DNA of 64,000 nucleotides, taken from Suilimivivens sp964402925. GTDB lineage: Bacteria; Bacillota; Clostridia; Lachnospirales; Lachnospiraceae. The notes below the pieces were generated by a model. The model was not told the origin of the DNA, did not search any database, and saw only the letters and a program-made list of their open reading frames with translations. Below, piece after piece: positions 8,455 through 17,830 of the stretch. The position numbers were made by a program, and so were the translations under genes. Numbering within the stretch: position 1 is the stretch's first letter; every line of letters starts with the position of its first letter. The stretch is from contig CAYOED010000008.1 in assembly GCA_964402925.1 (NCBI GenBank), positions 7,870 through 71,869 on the forward strand, given 5' to 3'.

Positions 8455-8907
8455 ATGAGTATTTTTAATGCTTTTAATATCAACGCATCCGGTATGTCGG
8501 CGGAGCGTTTCAGAATGGATACCATTTCACAGAATATAGCGAATGCCAGTACGACTAGGACCGAAGATGGGACGCCTTACAGGCGTAAGGTGGTCACCTT
8601 CGAGGAACGGGGGGAAAGAGTGGGAACATTCAGCAGTTTCTTAAGCAGCGCTTCCAGCAGATTTAAGGGACAGGGAGTCAGAGTGGGGAAGGTGGTAGAA
8701 GATACATGGACGCAGATGAACATGTTCTATGATCCTTCGCATCCCGACGCAGATGAAAACGGTTATGTGACGGGACCCAATGTAGAGATTGTTACGGAAA
8801 TGACCAATTTGATTGATGCAAGCCGTTCCTACGAGGCGAATGCAACTGCTTTTAATGCAAGTAAGAGCATTGCCATGAAGGGACTGGAGATGGGTCAATC
8901 ATCATAA
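8455..8907 (+). CDS. flgC: Flagellar basal-body rod protein FlgC
   Basis: FlgC is a proximal rod subunit. The 150-aa protein has the conserved N-terminal rod helix (FNINASGMSAERFRMDTIS, then NIANASTTRT) and a C-terminal region (VEIVTEMTNLIDASRSYEAN) typical of axial proteins. ATG 8455 follows a TAAGGAGG ribosome binding site, 16 bp after flgB. Length is normal. Confidence 0.96.
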   Translation: MSIFNAFNINASGMSAERFRMDTISQNIANASTTRTEDGTPYRRKVVTFEERGERVGTFSSFLSSASSRFKGQGVRVGKVVEDTWTQMNMFYDPSHPDADENGYVTGPNVEIVTEMTNLIDASRSYEANATAFNASKSIAMKGLEMGQSS

Positions 8908-8932
8908 AGGGCATAATAGGAGGTTTATATAA

Positions 8933-9250
8933 ATGGATATTTCGTCTTTTTATAACATATCATCCGGTGCTATAAGAGAAGCAGCGGAAAAGTCTTTTGC
9001 GGCAAAAGGAATTAAATCTACCGGAGAGTTCGGCGATCTTTTCGAAAAGGCAATAGAAAATCTGAACACCACCAATGCATATCTTTCTGATGCCGAAAAT
9101 GAAAAAATAAGATGGGCTCTGGGAGAAACAGAAAATACTCATGAGCTTACCAATGCGCTTCAAAAAGCATCGACTGCGCTTCAATATACAGTGGCAGTCC
9201 GCGATAAATTCCTTGAAGCATATAAGGAAATCATGCAAATGCAGATTTAG
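8933..9250 (+). CDS. fliE: Flagellar hook-basal body protein FliE
   Basis: FliE joins the MS ring to the rod and is among the first axial proteins exported. The 105-aa protein matches the family length. The C-terminal half shows the FliE helix pattern (ENTHELTNALQKASTALQYTVAVRDKFLEAYKEIMQMQI, described here by its ends ENTHEL and IMQMQI). ATG 8933 follows an AGGAGG ribosome binding site. Position between flgC and fliF is standard. Confidence 0.94.
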   Translation: MDISSFYNISSGAIREAAEKSFAAKGIKSTGEFGDLFEKAIENLNTTNAYLSDAENEKIRWALGETENTHELTNALQKASTALQYTVAVRDKFLEAYKEIMQMQI

Positions 9251-9296
9251 TTCCAATAATTTGATAATATTGAAGTTTGAACGGAAGAAGGTTTAA

Positions 9297-10901
9297 ATGA
9301 TGGCAGAACGAGTTAAGGAACTTTTAGGTAAGATCCTTGAGTGGTGGAACAAGTTCTCTACCAGACAAAAAACATTTATCATTTCGGCAGGGGCAGGAAT
9401 TATCTTAGCCTTTGCGATTTTGATTTCCATATTAATGAAGCCTCAATATATTTTACTGCTTAATTGTGACAGTACCAAAGAGGCGTCGCAGGTGACGGGG
9501 CTGTTAGATGGGGCCGGTCTTGATTACAAGGTTTCAGATGATGGTTACCAGATTAAAATCAACAAAAAACAGCAATCCGATGCGAACCTGCTTCTTGGGG
9601 CCAACGATATCCAGTCTTATGCTTATACCATTGATAATGTGACGGATGGAGGCTTCACGACAACAGAAGCGGATAAACAGAAAAAATACAAGCTGTACAT
9701 GGAAACGCGGCTGGCCAATGACATTATTGGAAAATATAAATCAGTCAAATGGGCAGCAGTAGAGTTATACATACCGGAGAGAACCGGAACGCTAATTGAT
9801 TCAGAAGAAGAATCCGGCATATGGATTTCACTCGAACTTGACGGCGAGTTTACCACAGAAATGGCTGCAAGTCTTGCAAAAGCCGTTTCCGTGGGAATTG
9901 GTAATAAAACGACTGAAAATGTAGTGATTATAGATGTGGAAGGCAATATGCTTTTTTCCGGAGACGACAGCTACAGCTCGGCGGGTACGGCAAGTTCTCA
10001 TATGGGAGTGAAATCCCAGTGGGAGACAAAGATAAAGAACGATGTCAGACAGGTGCTGCTTGGAACGAAGACCTTCGACAAAGTAGAAGTGGCAGTAAAT
10101 TTGGATATGGATTTCTCCTCTGCTAATGAGACAGAGCACAGATATTGGGTGGAAGACGGAAACACGCAAGGGTATTTGTCATCTGAAAGAACTTTTAGTT
10201 CATCCGCTACCAATGGAAGTTCAGATATACCTGGAACGGATTCCAACGGACAGCAGACAGAGTATGTATATCAGGATAATGCGCAAAGTAATTCAGAATC
10301 TACGGAGGAAGAGAAAAATTACCTTCCTTCGGAAACAATCGTGAATCGGGATATTCCACCCGGAACGATTAATTATAATCTCTCGACGATTTCTCTTGCA
10401 GCCACAAACATGAATGTGATAAGAGAAGAGGATGCGCGTGCCCAGGGACTTTTGGATGGCATTTCATGGGAAGAATATAAGCTTTCAAATGCCGGACAGA
10501 GTCAGGTGGAAGTGCCGGAGGAACTGTATGACGTGGTATCCAAAGCCACGGGATTCCCGGTGGAGAACATTGCCATCGTGGCTTACTCTGAAAATGTATT
10601 CTTTGATAAAGAGGGCTTAAACGTATCCGGTTCCGATATTATACAGATTGTTCTGATTATAGTGATATTGGCATTGCTTGCTTTTGTAGTAATCCGCAGT
10701 ATGCGTTCGGAGAAGGAAACAGAACAGCCGGAAGAACTATCTGTGGAAAGTCTGCTTCAATCACAGCCGGATGTTGAACTTGAGGACATTGGCACAGAGC
10801 CTATGTCTGAGACCAGAAGGCTGATAGAAAAGTTTGTGGATGAGAATCCTGAGGCCGTAGCAAGCCTCTTGCGCAACTGGTTAAACGAGGGATGGGGATG
10901 A
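9297..10901 (+). CDS. fliF: Flagellar MS-ring protein FliF
   Basis: FliF forms the membrane-embedded MS ring that nucleates the basal body and houses the export gate. The 534-aa protein has an N-terminal transmembrane helix (about 25-47), the periplasmic ring-building domains including SETIVNRDIPPGTI, a second transmembrane helix (about 445-467) and a cytoplasmic tail with MSETRRLIEKFVDENPE...LLRNWL. That tail is the segment that binds FliG. The start is ATG 9297, with ATG 9300 an equal alternative; GGAAGAAGG precedes both. Confidence 0.96.
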   Translation: MMAERVKELLGKILEWWNKFSTRQKTFIISAGAGIILAFAILISILMKPQYILLLNCDSTKEASQVTGLLDGAGLDYKVSDDGYQIKINKKQQSDANLLLGANDIQSYAYTIDNVTDGGFTTTEADKQKKYKLYMETRLANDIIGKYKSVKWAAVELYIPERTGTLIDSEEESGIWISLELDGEFTTEMAASLAKAVSVGIGNKTTENVVIIDVEGNMLFSGDDSYSSAGTASSHMGVKSQWETKIKNDVRQVLLGTKTFDKVEVAVNLDMDFSSANETEHRYWVEDGNTQGYLSSERTFSSSATNGSSDIPGTDSNGQQTEYVYQDNAQSNSESTEEEKNYLPSETIVNRDIPPGTINYNLSTISLAATNMNVIREEDARAQGLLDGISWEEYKLSNAGQSQVEVPEELYDVVSKATGFPVENIAIVAYSENVFFDKEGLNVSGSDIIQIVLIIVILALLAFVVIRSMRSEKETEQPEELSVESLLQSQPDVELEDIGTEPMSETRRLIEKFVDENPEAVASLLRNWLNEGWG

Positions 10902-10936
10902 TCGGATAACAGATCTTCAAGGGAGGTTAGTCAGGT

Positions 10937-11953
10937 ATGTCTAAAACTACCGATGAAAAAATATCGGGCGTCCAGAAAGCCGCAATATTGCTGATTGCGT
11001 TAGGACCCGAAAAGTCAGCTACAATTTTTAAGCATTTAAAAGAAGAAGAAATTGAAGAACTGACTCTTGAAATTGCAAATACAAGGAGTGTTACTCCTCA
11101 GGTTAAGGATGAAGTCATAGATGAGTTCTACCAAGTATGCCTTGCACAGCAGTACATTGCGGAAGGCGGTATTAATTATGCCAAAGAACTTTTGGAAAAG
11201 GCATTGGGCAACGAGAAAGCGTTAGATGTAATCGGCAAGCTGACTGCATCTTTACAGGTTAAACCTTTCGAGTTTGTACGAAAAACAGATGCTGGGCAGC
11301 TCCTTAACTTTATACAGGATGAACATCCGCAGACGATAGCGCTTATTTTATCTTATTTGTCGGCATCTCAGTCAGCGCTTATCATTTCGGCGCTGCCGCC
11401 GGATAGGCAGGCAGATGTGGCAAAACGTATTGCCGTTATGGACAGAACAAGTCCTGATGTTGTAAAGGAAGTTGAAAAAGTGTTGGAATCAAAACTTGCC
11501 TCACTGGTAAACCAGGATTACACGATTATCGGCGGTGTGGATGCTGTCGTAGATATCTTAAATACAGTGGATCGCGGTACAGAAAAGCATATTATGGAGA
11601 CTCTGGAAATAGAAGAGCCGGAACTCGCGGACGAAATCAGAAAGAAAATGTTCGTATTCGAGGATATTCTCCTTCTGGACGACCGTGCGATTCAGAGAGT
11701 GCTGCGTGATGTGGATAACAATGACCTTGGTCTTGCCCTTAAGGGAGCAAATGAACAGGTACAGGGTGTCATCTTTAACAACCTGTCCAAGCGTCTTGCA
11801 GTTATGATCAAGGAAGATATGGAATTCATGGGTCCTGTACGTATGAAGGATGTGGAAGAGGCACAGCAGAAGATTGTAAATATTATCAGAAAGTTGGAAG
11901 ATTCCGGAGAAATAGTCATTTCCAGAGGTGGAGGTGACGAGATCGTTGTCTAG
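10937..11953 (+). CDS. fliG: Flagellar motor switch protein FliG
   Basis: FliG is the rotor protein that contacts the stator and transmits torque. The 338-aa length is typical. It contains KAAILLIALGPEKSATIFKHL at the N-terminus, the EHPQTIALILSYL middle domain with its EHPQ motif, and a C-terminal torque helix region (FEDILLLDDRAIQRVLRDVD) with charged residues facing MotA. ATG 10937 follows GGGAGG. The last bases carry a ribosome binding site for fliH and overlap its start. Confidence 0.97.
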   Translation: MSKTTDEKISGVQKAAILLIALGPEKSATIFKHLKEEEIEELTLEIANTRSVTPQVKDEVIDEFYQVCLAQQYIAEGGINYAKELLEKALGNEKALDVIGKLTASLQVKPFEFVRKTDAGQLLNFIQDEHPQTIALILSYLSASQSALIISALPPDRQADVAKRIAVMDRTSPDVVKEVEKVLESKLASLVNQDYTIIGGVDAVVDILNTVDRGTEKHIMETLEIEEPELADEIRKKMFVFEDILLLDDRAIQRVLRDVDNNDLGLALKGANEQVQGVIFNNLSKRLAVMIKEDMEFMGPVRMKDVEEAQQKIVNIIRKLEDSGEIVISRGGGDEIVV

Positions 11954-12800
11954 TAATCTTTATAAAGCAGGGTGGTTCGTGGTAGATGAAAGCACCCGCG
12001 TAATTGACAGTAATAAGTTGATGGAACAGAGACTTAAGAAAGCATCGGAAAGCCATGCTTTCGAGGAAAGTCAGCAGGAAGATAGCAAGGAGGGCTTTCA
12101 GTCTGGTCTGGATGCAGAGACAGTGGATGCACTTCTTTCGCCTGATGGAAGAGGAGAGATTCTTAAAAGCGCTTCTCTGGAGGAACAGGCAGCCCTTGAG
12201 AGGGAACTGGAGAATGCCAGAAATGAACTTGAGAGAGTCCGTGCGGAGGCAGACCAGATGCTTCAAAATGCAAGTGCCCAGATAGAAGAAATGCGTATGA
12301 ATGCTCTGGAAGAAGCAAAAAACCAGGGGTATCAGGACGGATATAATCAGGGAATGGCACAGGTACAGGCACTGAAGGATGAGTATCTTTCCCAAAAGGA
12401 AGAACTTGAGAGTGACTATCATCATAAGATAGAAGAATTGGAACCAGAGTTTGTCAAGAATCTGACAGAAATATATGAACATATTTTTAAAGTAGATTTA
12501 AGTGTGTACAGCCAGCTGGTTTCTAATTTGCTGATAGATGCCATGCAGAAAACGGATAGTGCAAAAAACTACATTGTGCATGTATCGAAGCAGGATTATG
12601 CCAAGGTGTGTGAAGAAAGAGAAAGAATCCAGGAGGAAACAGGCACCTTAGCTGATAGTTTGGAAATTGTATCAGATATGACGCTTTCCGCTTCTCAGTG
12701 TATGATTGAGACGGAGAGCGGTATTTATGACTGCTCGCTTGGAACAGAGCTTGAGGAACTTAAGAGAAAGCTGAGGCTTTTCTCTTATAGATCAATGTAA
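11946..12800 (+). CDS. fliH: Flagellar assembly protein FliH
   Basis: FliH is the regulator and stator-like partner of the export ATPase FliI. The 284-aa protein begins SSNLYKAGWFVVDE. It has a long glutamate-rich coiled coil (about 75-150) with the GYQDGYNQGMAQV repeat region, then a C-terminal V-ATPase E-like domain (IVHVSKQDYAKVCEER near 215). I chose TTG 11946, which has GGAGGTG at 11930-11936 and overlaps the fliG stop by 8 bp. An in-frame GTG at 11928 would sit on that ribosome binding site. Confidence 0.88.
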   Translation: MSSNLYKAGWFVVDESTRVIDSNKLMEQRLKKASESHAFEESQQEDSKEGFQSGLDAETVDALLSPDGRGEILKSASLEEQAALERELENARNELERVRAEADQMLQNASAQIEEMRMNALEEAKNQGYQDGYNQGMAQVQALKDEYLSQKEELESDYHHKIEELEPEFVKNLTEIYEHIFKVDLSVYSQLVSNLLIDAMQKTDSAKNYIVHVSKQDYAKVCEERERIQEETGTLADSLEIVSDMTLSASQCMIETESGIYDCSLGTELEELKRKLRLFSYRSM

Positions 12801-12821
12801 AGATAAAGGGCGGAATATAAG

Positions 12822-14153
12822 TTGACAATACCAGAAATCAATTTCGCAAAATATATAAATGTGTATAATGAACCCCTTTTCAAATTCAAGGGTAAGGTGG
12901 TTAACGTAGTGGGGCTTACCATTGAATCTGTGGGACCTGCTGCAAAGCTGGGAGATATCTGCAAAGTTTATCCATCTTCCAAGGGAGGGAGCGGCGAGCC
13001 TGCCCTTGCTGAAGTGGTTGGCTTTAAAGAAGGAAAAAATCTTCTTATGCCCTACCAGAACGTGGAAGGAATCGGACCCGGAAGCAGTGTGGAAAATACC
13101 GGAGAGCCTTTAATGGTCCGGGTGGATGAAAGCCTTCTTGGACATACGCTGGATGGGCTTGGAAGACCTGATGACGGCACGATTCTTACAGGGGAAGCGT
13201 ACTCAGTGGAGGCAAAACCTCCAGATCCCATGAGTAGAAAGATCATTGATGAAGTCCTTCCGCTGGGAGTGAAGGCGGTAGATGGACTTATCACGGTGGG
13301 AAAGGGACAGAGAATTGGTATCTTTGCCGGATCAGGCGTGGGTAAATCTACGCTTATGGGTATGTTTGCAAGAAATACAAAGGCGGATATCAATGTGATT
13401 GCTTTAATTGGAGAACGTGGCAGAGAGGTCCGGGAATTTGTGGAAAGAGACTTAGGACCTGAAGGAATGAAGCGTTCTGTGGTAGTAATCGCTACTTCTG
13501 ATAAACCTGCCTTAGAGCGCAAAAAAGCTGCCCAGACAGCTACAGCCATAGCAGAGTATTTCCGCGATAAGGGAAAAGACGTGCTGTTGATGATGGATTC
13601 TCTTACCCGTTTTTCCATGGCACAAAGAGAAATCGGTCTCGCCAGCGGAGAGCCGCCGGTGTCAAGGGGGTATCCGCCGAGCGTTTATTCGGAGATGCCG
13701 AAACTTTTGGAGAGGGCAGGAAGGTCCGACAAAGGATCTATCACGGGTCTGTATACCGTTCTGGTAGATGGCGATGACTTTAATGAACCCATTACGGATA
13801 CCGCAAGAAGTATTCTGGACGGACATATCATGCTTAACAGAAAATTGGCGCATAAGAACCATTATCCGGCAATTGATGTGTTGCAGAGCATTTCCAGATG
13901 TATGAGTCAGATTGCGGAGCGCGAACATAAAAATTGTGCCGGCAAATTGAAAAATATACTTGCCACCTACAATGAAGCGGAGGATTTGATTAATATCGGG
14001 GCATATAAATCCGGGAGTAATCCGGGGATAGATTATGCAATCCGGAAGATTGATGAGGTGAATCGGTTCCTTCTGCAGGATGTAAATGATAAATTCACGT
14101 TTGAAGAATCAGTATCGCTTATGGAAGAAATATTTGCTGATGGGGCGGAATGA
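12822..14153 (+). CDS. fliI: Flagellum-specific ATPase FliI
   Basis: FliI is the hexameric ATPase that helps unfold and deliver export substrates at the cytoplasmic face. The 443-aa protein resembles F1-beta: Walker A GIFAGSGVGKSTLMG near 165, catalytic IGERGREVREF near 190, Walker B VLLMMDSLTRFSMAQREI near 250 and SVYSEMPKLLERAG. The start is TTG at 12822, preceded by a modest AAAGGGCGG. It lies 21 bp after fliH and 3 bp before fliJ. Confidence 0.97.
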   Translation: MTIPEINFAKYINVYNEPLFKFKGKVVNVVGLTIESVGPAAKLGDICKVYPSSKGGSGEPALAEVVGFKEGKNLLMPYQNVEGIGPGSSVENTGEPLMVRVDESLLGHTLDGLGRPDDGTILTGEAYSVEAKPPDPMSRKIIDEVLPLGVKAVDGLITVGKGQRIGIFAGSGVGKSTLMGMFARNTKADINVIALIGERGREVREFVERDLGPEGMKRSVVVIATSDKPALERKKAAQTATAIAEYFRDKGKDVLLMMDSLTRFSMAQREIGLASGEPPVSRGYPPSVYSEMPKLLERAGRSDKGSITGLYTVLVDGDDFNEPITDTARSILDGHIMLNRKLAHKNHYPAIDVLQSISRCMSQIAEREHKNCAGKLKNILATYNEAEDLINIGAYKSGSNPGIDYAIRKIDEVNRFLLQDVNDKFTFEESVSLMEEIFADGAE

Positions 14154-14156
14154 TAG

Positions 14157-14597
14157 ATGGCAAGATTTATATACCGAATGCAGAGTATTCTGGATATCAA
14201 GGCAAAAATGGAAGAGCAGGCAAAGATGGAATTTGCAACTGCCAGAATGCATCTGGATGAAGAAGAAGAAAAACTGCAGATTTTAAAGAATCGGAAAGCC
14301 TCTTATGAAGATAAGGGCAGGGAACTTCGAAAGGATAGCCTAAAGGTCATGGAAATCATGGAAAACCGGGATGCTATCGCGAGAATGGAAGAGTTTATTG
14401 TTTTTCAGATGCAGCAGGTAAGGCTTGCCGAGGAGCAGCTTGAGGATGCCAGATACAAACTTCAAGTTGCAAGGCAGGAGAGTAAAACGCAGGAGAAACT
14501 TAGGGAAAAAGCGTTCGATGAGTTTATGCGGGAAGAAAATGCCAGAGAGGCAAAGGAAGTGGATGAACTTACAAGTTACACCCACGGACGGAAATAG
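14157..14597 (+). CDS. fliJ: Flagellar export chaperone FliJ
   Basis: FliJ is the central coiled-coil stalk of the FliH/FliI export ATPase and an escort protein. The 146-aa product is almost wholly a charged antiparallel coiled coil, starting MARFIYRMQSILDIKAKMEEQAK, typical of the family in length and N-terminus. It starts 3 bp after fliI, which implies translational coupling. Sequence conservation in FliJ is low, so position carries much of the weight. Confidence 0.9.
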   Translation: MARFIYRMQSILDIKAKMEEQAKMEFATARMHLDEEEEKLQILKNRKASYEDKGRELRKDSLKVMEIMENRDAIARMEEFIVFQMQQVRLAEEQLEDARYKLQVARQESKTQEKLREKAFDEFMREENAREAKEVDELTSYTHGRK

Positions 14598-14616
14598 GAA
14601 AGTGTGGAAGTAAAGT

Positions 14617-15498
14617 ATGCCTATCGATAATGAATTAACGCCAAAGGACGCGAAGCTGGAAAAACAGCGTCTGAAGGAAGAAAAGAAAAAACTGAAAAAT
14701 GAGCAGAAAGCGCAGAAAAAAGCGGCAAAGGCAAGGGCGAAAGAGATTGCCAGCCAGGAAGCGGATCTGATGGAGGATGAAGAATCAGGAAGCGGGTCTG
14801 TTTTTTTAGTCACGTTTGTTATTGTGATAATCTGGATTGCAATTTTATGCCTGATTGTTAAGTTGGATTTTGGAGGTTTTGGAAGCAATGTACTTACACC
14901 GATTTTAAAAGATGTGCCGTTTCTGAATCTGATTCTGCCAAGCAACAAAGAAGTTGTGGTAGATGAAGGAGAAAGCGAAGCCTATGGAGGATATACCAAT
15001 CTTCGAGAGGCAGTAGATTACATCAAGGAGTTGGAGCTGGAGCTGGAGCGTGCACAGTCTGCACATTCAGATAGTTCGGATGAGGTGGCGCAGTTAAAGG
15101 CGGAAGTGGAACGCCTTAAGACCTTCGAGGATAGCCAGGTGGAGTTCCAGAAGGTAAAAACAGAATTTTACGAGGAAGTAGTCTATGCGGATAAGGGACC
15201 GGGGATAGAGGAATACAGGAAATATTACGAAGAGATGGATCCGGCAACCGCAGAATATTTATATAAACAGGTTGTTACACAGCTGGAAGAAAGTCAGAAA
15301 GTTATAGATTATGCCAAAGCATATTCAGAAATGAAGCCCAAGGAGGCAGCTGCCATTTTTGAGGAGATGACAGATAATCTGAATTTGGCAGCCCGGATAC
15401 TGGGTGTAATGGAGGCAGATAGTAGAGGCAAGATCCTGGGAGTTATGGACCCGGAAATTGCAGCAAGGATCACGAAAATCATGGATCCGGAATCTTAA
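14617..15498 (+). CDS. MotE-like flagellar protein with MgtE N-terminal-type domain
   Basis: A 293-aa single-pass membrane protein. It has a very lysine-rich N-terminal coiled coil (about 10-50), one transmembrane helix (about 61-83), an external coiled coil (about 125-170) and a C-terminal repeat-helix region with MKPKEAAAIFEEM and ILGVMDPEIAARITKIMDP. That is the MgtE intracellular N-domain pattern seen in MotE and similar proteins between fliJ and fliK. MotE chaperones MotC in alpha-proteobacteria; here a scaffold role in the basal body or stator is inferred. No ion channel domain is present, so it is not a magnesium transporter. Confidence 0.82.
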   Translation: MPIDNELTPKDAKLEKQRLKEEKKKLKNEQKAQKKAAKARAKEIASQEADLMEDEESGSGSVFLVTFVIVIIWIAILCLIVKLDFGGFGSNVLTPILKDVPFLNLILPSNKEVVVDEGESEAYGGYTNLREAVDYIKELELELERAQSAHSDSSDEVAQLKAEVERLKTFEDSQVEFQKVKTEFYEEVVYADKGPGIEEYRKYYEEMDPATAEYLYKQVVTQLEESQKVIDYAKAYSEMKPKEAAAIFEEMTDNLNLAARILGVMEADSRGKILGVMDPEIAARITKIMDPES

Positions 15499-15579
15499 GA
15501 AATCTGCGCCTTAAACCGATATAAATTATGTACCTTGAAAAAGAGTCTGAAAGGACTTATAAAGACAGGAGGAATGTGA

Positions 15580-17019
15580 ATGACGAGTGCACCTGTAAAG
15601 GATGTGAGTTCTCTGATGAACTTCGTCGGAGGAAAGAATCTCACGAAAACAGGCGGTACAACCCAGCCGGGCAGCTTTGGGGATTTGATGAGCAAAACCC
15701 AGAACGGCAGCACAGGCAGCCCGAATCAGACCGTGGCAGGGAAGGACACCAGAAAGACACCTGCATCGGACACCCTGAGGGGGGCTAAAGCAACAGTAAA
15801 GCCGAAGGAGACAGTTGAAAGGTCTGCCGATGAAGTGAAAGCTGAAAGCATGACAGAAGAGCAGAGCACGATGCTGAAAGAAGCAGGAAATGAAGTCATC
15901 AAAGAGATTGCGGACGAGTTTGAAGTCTCGCCGGAAGAAGTAGAAAAGGCGATGGAAGTACTTGGTCTTTCTGTATATGAGCTCTTTGATCCGTCCAATT
16001 TAAAGCAACTGGTCTTGGAACTGGAGGGCGGAGTGGATCAGGCAGCGCTTCTTACGGATGAAAATCTTTTTGCAAAGCTTCAGAATGTGCTTAACGTGGC
16101 AGTTGATGCAAAAGCCAATCTTGCCGGAGAACTTGGGATGGAGCCCAAGGAATTCCAGTCATTGCTTGAAGAGCTGCAGAGCAGTCTCAAAGAATCTGAG
16201 ATTATGGGCGAAGAGAACCTGACAAACGCAGTTGGCAGTGAGCAGATGGATAAAGAGGCTAAAGAAGATGCTCCTAAGATTACGGTAGAAGTAAAGGCAG
16301 GAGATGAAACTGTCAGATTAGCAACTGATGAAAAGGGCAATGTCACTGGCACGGCGGAAGTAGTACCGTCAGAATCAAAAGTAAATGACACAAAAGAACA
16401 TGCCGGAGAGCATGAACAAAAAGGCAATGGAAACAGCCAGAAAGAGTCAGAAGGTAAACTGCAGACTGGAAACTTACAGATGGATGCGATGATCCAGAAC
16501 AGAGTGCAGACAGCAGAGGTATCTTTTGAACAGACAGCAGCAGTTTTCAGCGAGCAGACCAGAGAGATCATGAATCAGATTATGGATTATATGAGGATTC
16601 AGTTAAAGCCTGGTATGGATCAGTTGGAGATGCAGCTGCACCCGGAAAGCCTTGGAACAGTACATATCCAGCTTTCATCTAAGGGCGGTGAAGTTACAGC
16701 TCAGTTCCAGGTACAGAATGAAACTGTAAAAGCTGCCATAGAAAGCCAGATAGCGTCACTTCAGGAGAGCTTGAAGGAACAGGGTATAAAGGTAGAAGCG
16801 GTTCAGGTCACTGTTGAAAACCATGGATTTGAAAGCAATCTCTGGCAGGGACAGGGAAGAGAAGAAAATGCTTCCTCGCACAACAATAGCAGAAAATCCC
16901 CCAGAAGAATCAACTTAAATGATTTGGATGGAACATTTAGGGAAGAGGCAGACGAAGAAGAACTTCTTGCAGCTAAAATGATGGAAGCAAATGGAAACAC
17001 AGTAGATTACACCGCATAA
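15580..17019 (+). CDS. fliK: Flagellar hook-length control protein FliK
   Basis: FliK measures hook length and switches export specificity through FlhB. The 479-aa protein is mostly low-complexity and acidic (residues 1-310), as expected for a secreted ruler. The conserved C-terminal domain shows LKPGMDQLEMQLHPESLG near 345 followed by a VTAQFQVQ...VKAAIESQ segment. ATG 15580 follows GGAGGAATG. It sits between the MotE-like gene and flgD, the usual place. Confidence 0.93.
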   Translation: MTSAPVKDVSSLMNFVGGKNLTKTGGTTQPGSFGDLMSKTQNGSTGSPNQTVAGKDTRKTPASDTLRGAKATVKPKETVERSADEVKAESMTEEQSTMLKEAGNEVIKEIADEFEVSPEEVEKAMEVLGLSVYELFDPSNLKQLVLELEGGVDQAALLTDENLFAKLQNVLNVAVDAKANLAGELGMEPKEFQSLLEELQSSLKESEIMGEENLTNAVGSEQMDKEAKEDAPKITVEVKAGDETVRLATDEKGNVTGTAEVVPSESKVNDTKEHAGEHEQKGNGNSQKESEGKLQTGNLQMDAMIQNRVQTAEVSFEQTAAVFSEQTREIMNQIMDYMRIQLKPGMDQLEMQLHPESLGTVHIQLSSKGGEVTAQFQVQNETVKAAIESQIASLQESLKEQGIKVEAVQVTVENHGFESNLWQGQGREENASSHNNSRKSPRRINLNDLDGTFREEADEEELLAAKMMEANGNTVDYTA

Positions 17020-17050
17020 AGCAGCGCTTAAGGTGCAGAAAGGAGTTAAT

Positions 17051-17782
17051 ATGGCAGTATCAGCAGTAGTTAAAGATGGTAAGATTGAAGAAACGATGTC
17101 AGAGAGTTCTGTCAAAAAAGCGTCCTCTTCGTCAGGGATGGGTAAGGATGCGTTCCTGCAGCTTTTAGTAGCGCAGATGAAATATCAGGATCCTCTTGAG
17201 CCTACTTCAAATACCGAATTTATTTCACAGTATGCAACATTCTCACAAGTAGAACAGATGCAGAACATGGCAGCAACCATGGAACTTACCAGAGCGTCTT
17301 CAATGGTCGGCAAGCTGGTGGCAGTTGAGACCACAGATAAAATGGGGGATGTTAAGCAGCTTCAAGGTATGGTGCAGTACGTAACTTACGAAAACGGAAA
17401 GGCTTATGTGTCTATCGATGGAAATCTCTATTCCGCAGACGATGTGACAGCAATCATTGATGAGACTTATCAGAATGCTTATGATTTGGCGGTGGCATTT
17501 GTGGCAGCTATGGATAAACTTCCCAGAGTGGAAAGGCTGACAATCGATGACAGAGAGGCTGTTGAAACTTTGCAGAAGGGATTCAATAACATGACATCTT
17601 ACCAGCAGTCCTTTATCAGTGATGAATATATCAAAAAGCTGCAGGATTATGTTGCAAAGATGGCGGAACTGGTAGAATTTGAAGAGTCCCAGAACAAGCA
17701 TGAAGATAGTGAAAAGACAGATACAGAAGGAACCGAAGGGGAAGACGCAGGCACTTCAGAGCCGACTGAACCTACGGAGTAA
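17051..17782 (+). CDS. flgD: Flagellar hook scaffolding protein FlgD with extra C-terminal domain
   Basis: FlgD caps the growing hook. From ATG 17051 the product is 243 aa. Residues 30-85 carry the conserved export/cap segment (KDAFLQLLVAQMKYQDPLEP, then TEFISQYATFSQVEQM). Residues 88-135 form the small beta domain of Firmicute FlgD. After that, where many Firmicute FlgD proteins stop, there is a predicted all-helical segment (about 138-215, with ERLTIDDREAVETL and MTSYQQSFISDEYIKKL) and an acidic Glu/Thr/Pro tail (216-243). I chose ATG 17051 over GTG 17033 because AAAGGAG lies between the two. Confidence 0.93.
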   Translation: MAVSAVVKDGKIEETMSESSVKKASSSSGMGKDAFLQLLVAQMKYQDPLEPTSNTEFISQYATFSQVEQMQNMAATMELTRASSMVGKLVAVETTDKMGDVKQLQGMVQYVTYENGKAYVSIDGNLYSADDVTAIIDETYQNAYDLAVAFVAAMDKLPRVERLTIDDREAVETLQKGFNNMTSYQQSFISDEYIKKLQDYVAKMAELVEFEESQNKHEDSEKTDTEGTEGEDAGTSEPTEPTE

Positions 17783-17830
17783 GCCGTAAAATAGCAGGAT
17801 GCATGGTTACTGCTCAGGGAGGAGAGGAAT

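Noticed and set aside
14340..14948. 202-aa antisense open frame over fliJ and the MotE-like gene, and similar antisense frames elsewhere (for example 6318-6878, 29166-29888, 41180-41794)
   Set aside because: They lie wholly within or mostly over well-supported + strand genes, have no ribosome binding sites or recognisable motifs, and are compositional shadows.
15528..15788. 86-aa + strand frame overlapping the start of fliK
   Set aside because: It is out of frame with fliK, has no motif, and the ribosome binding site at 15568-15576 serves the fliK ATG at 15580.
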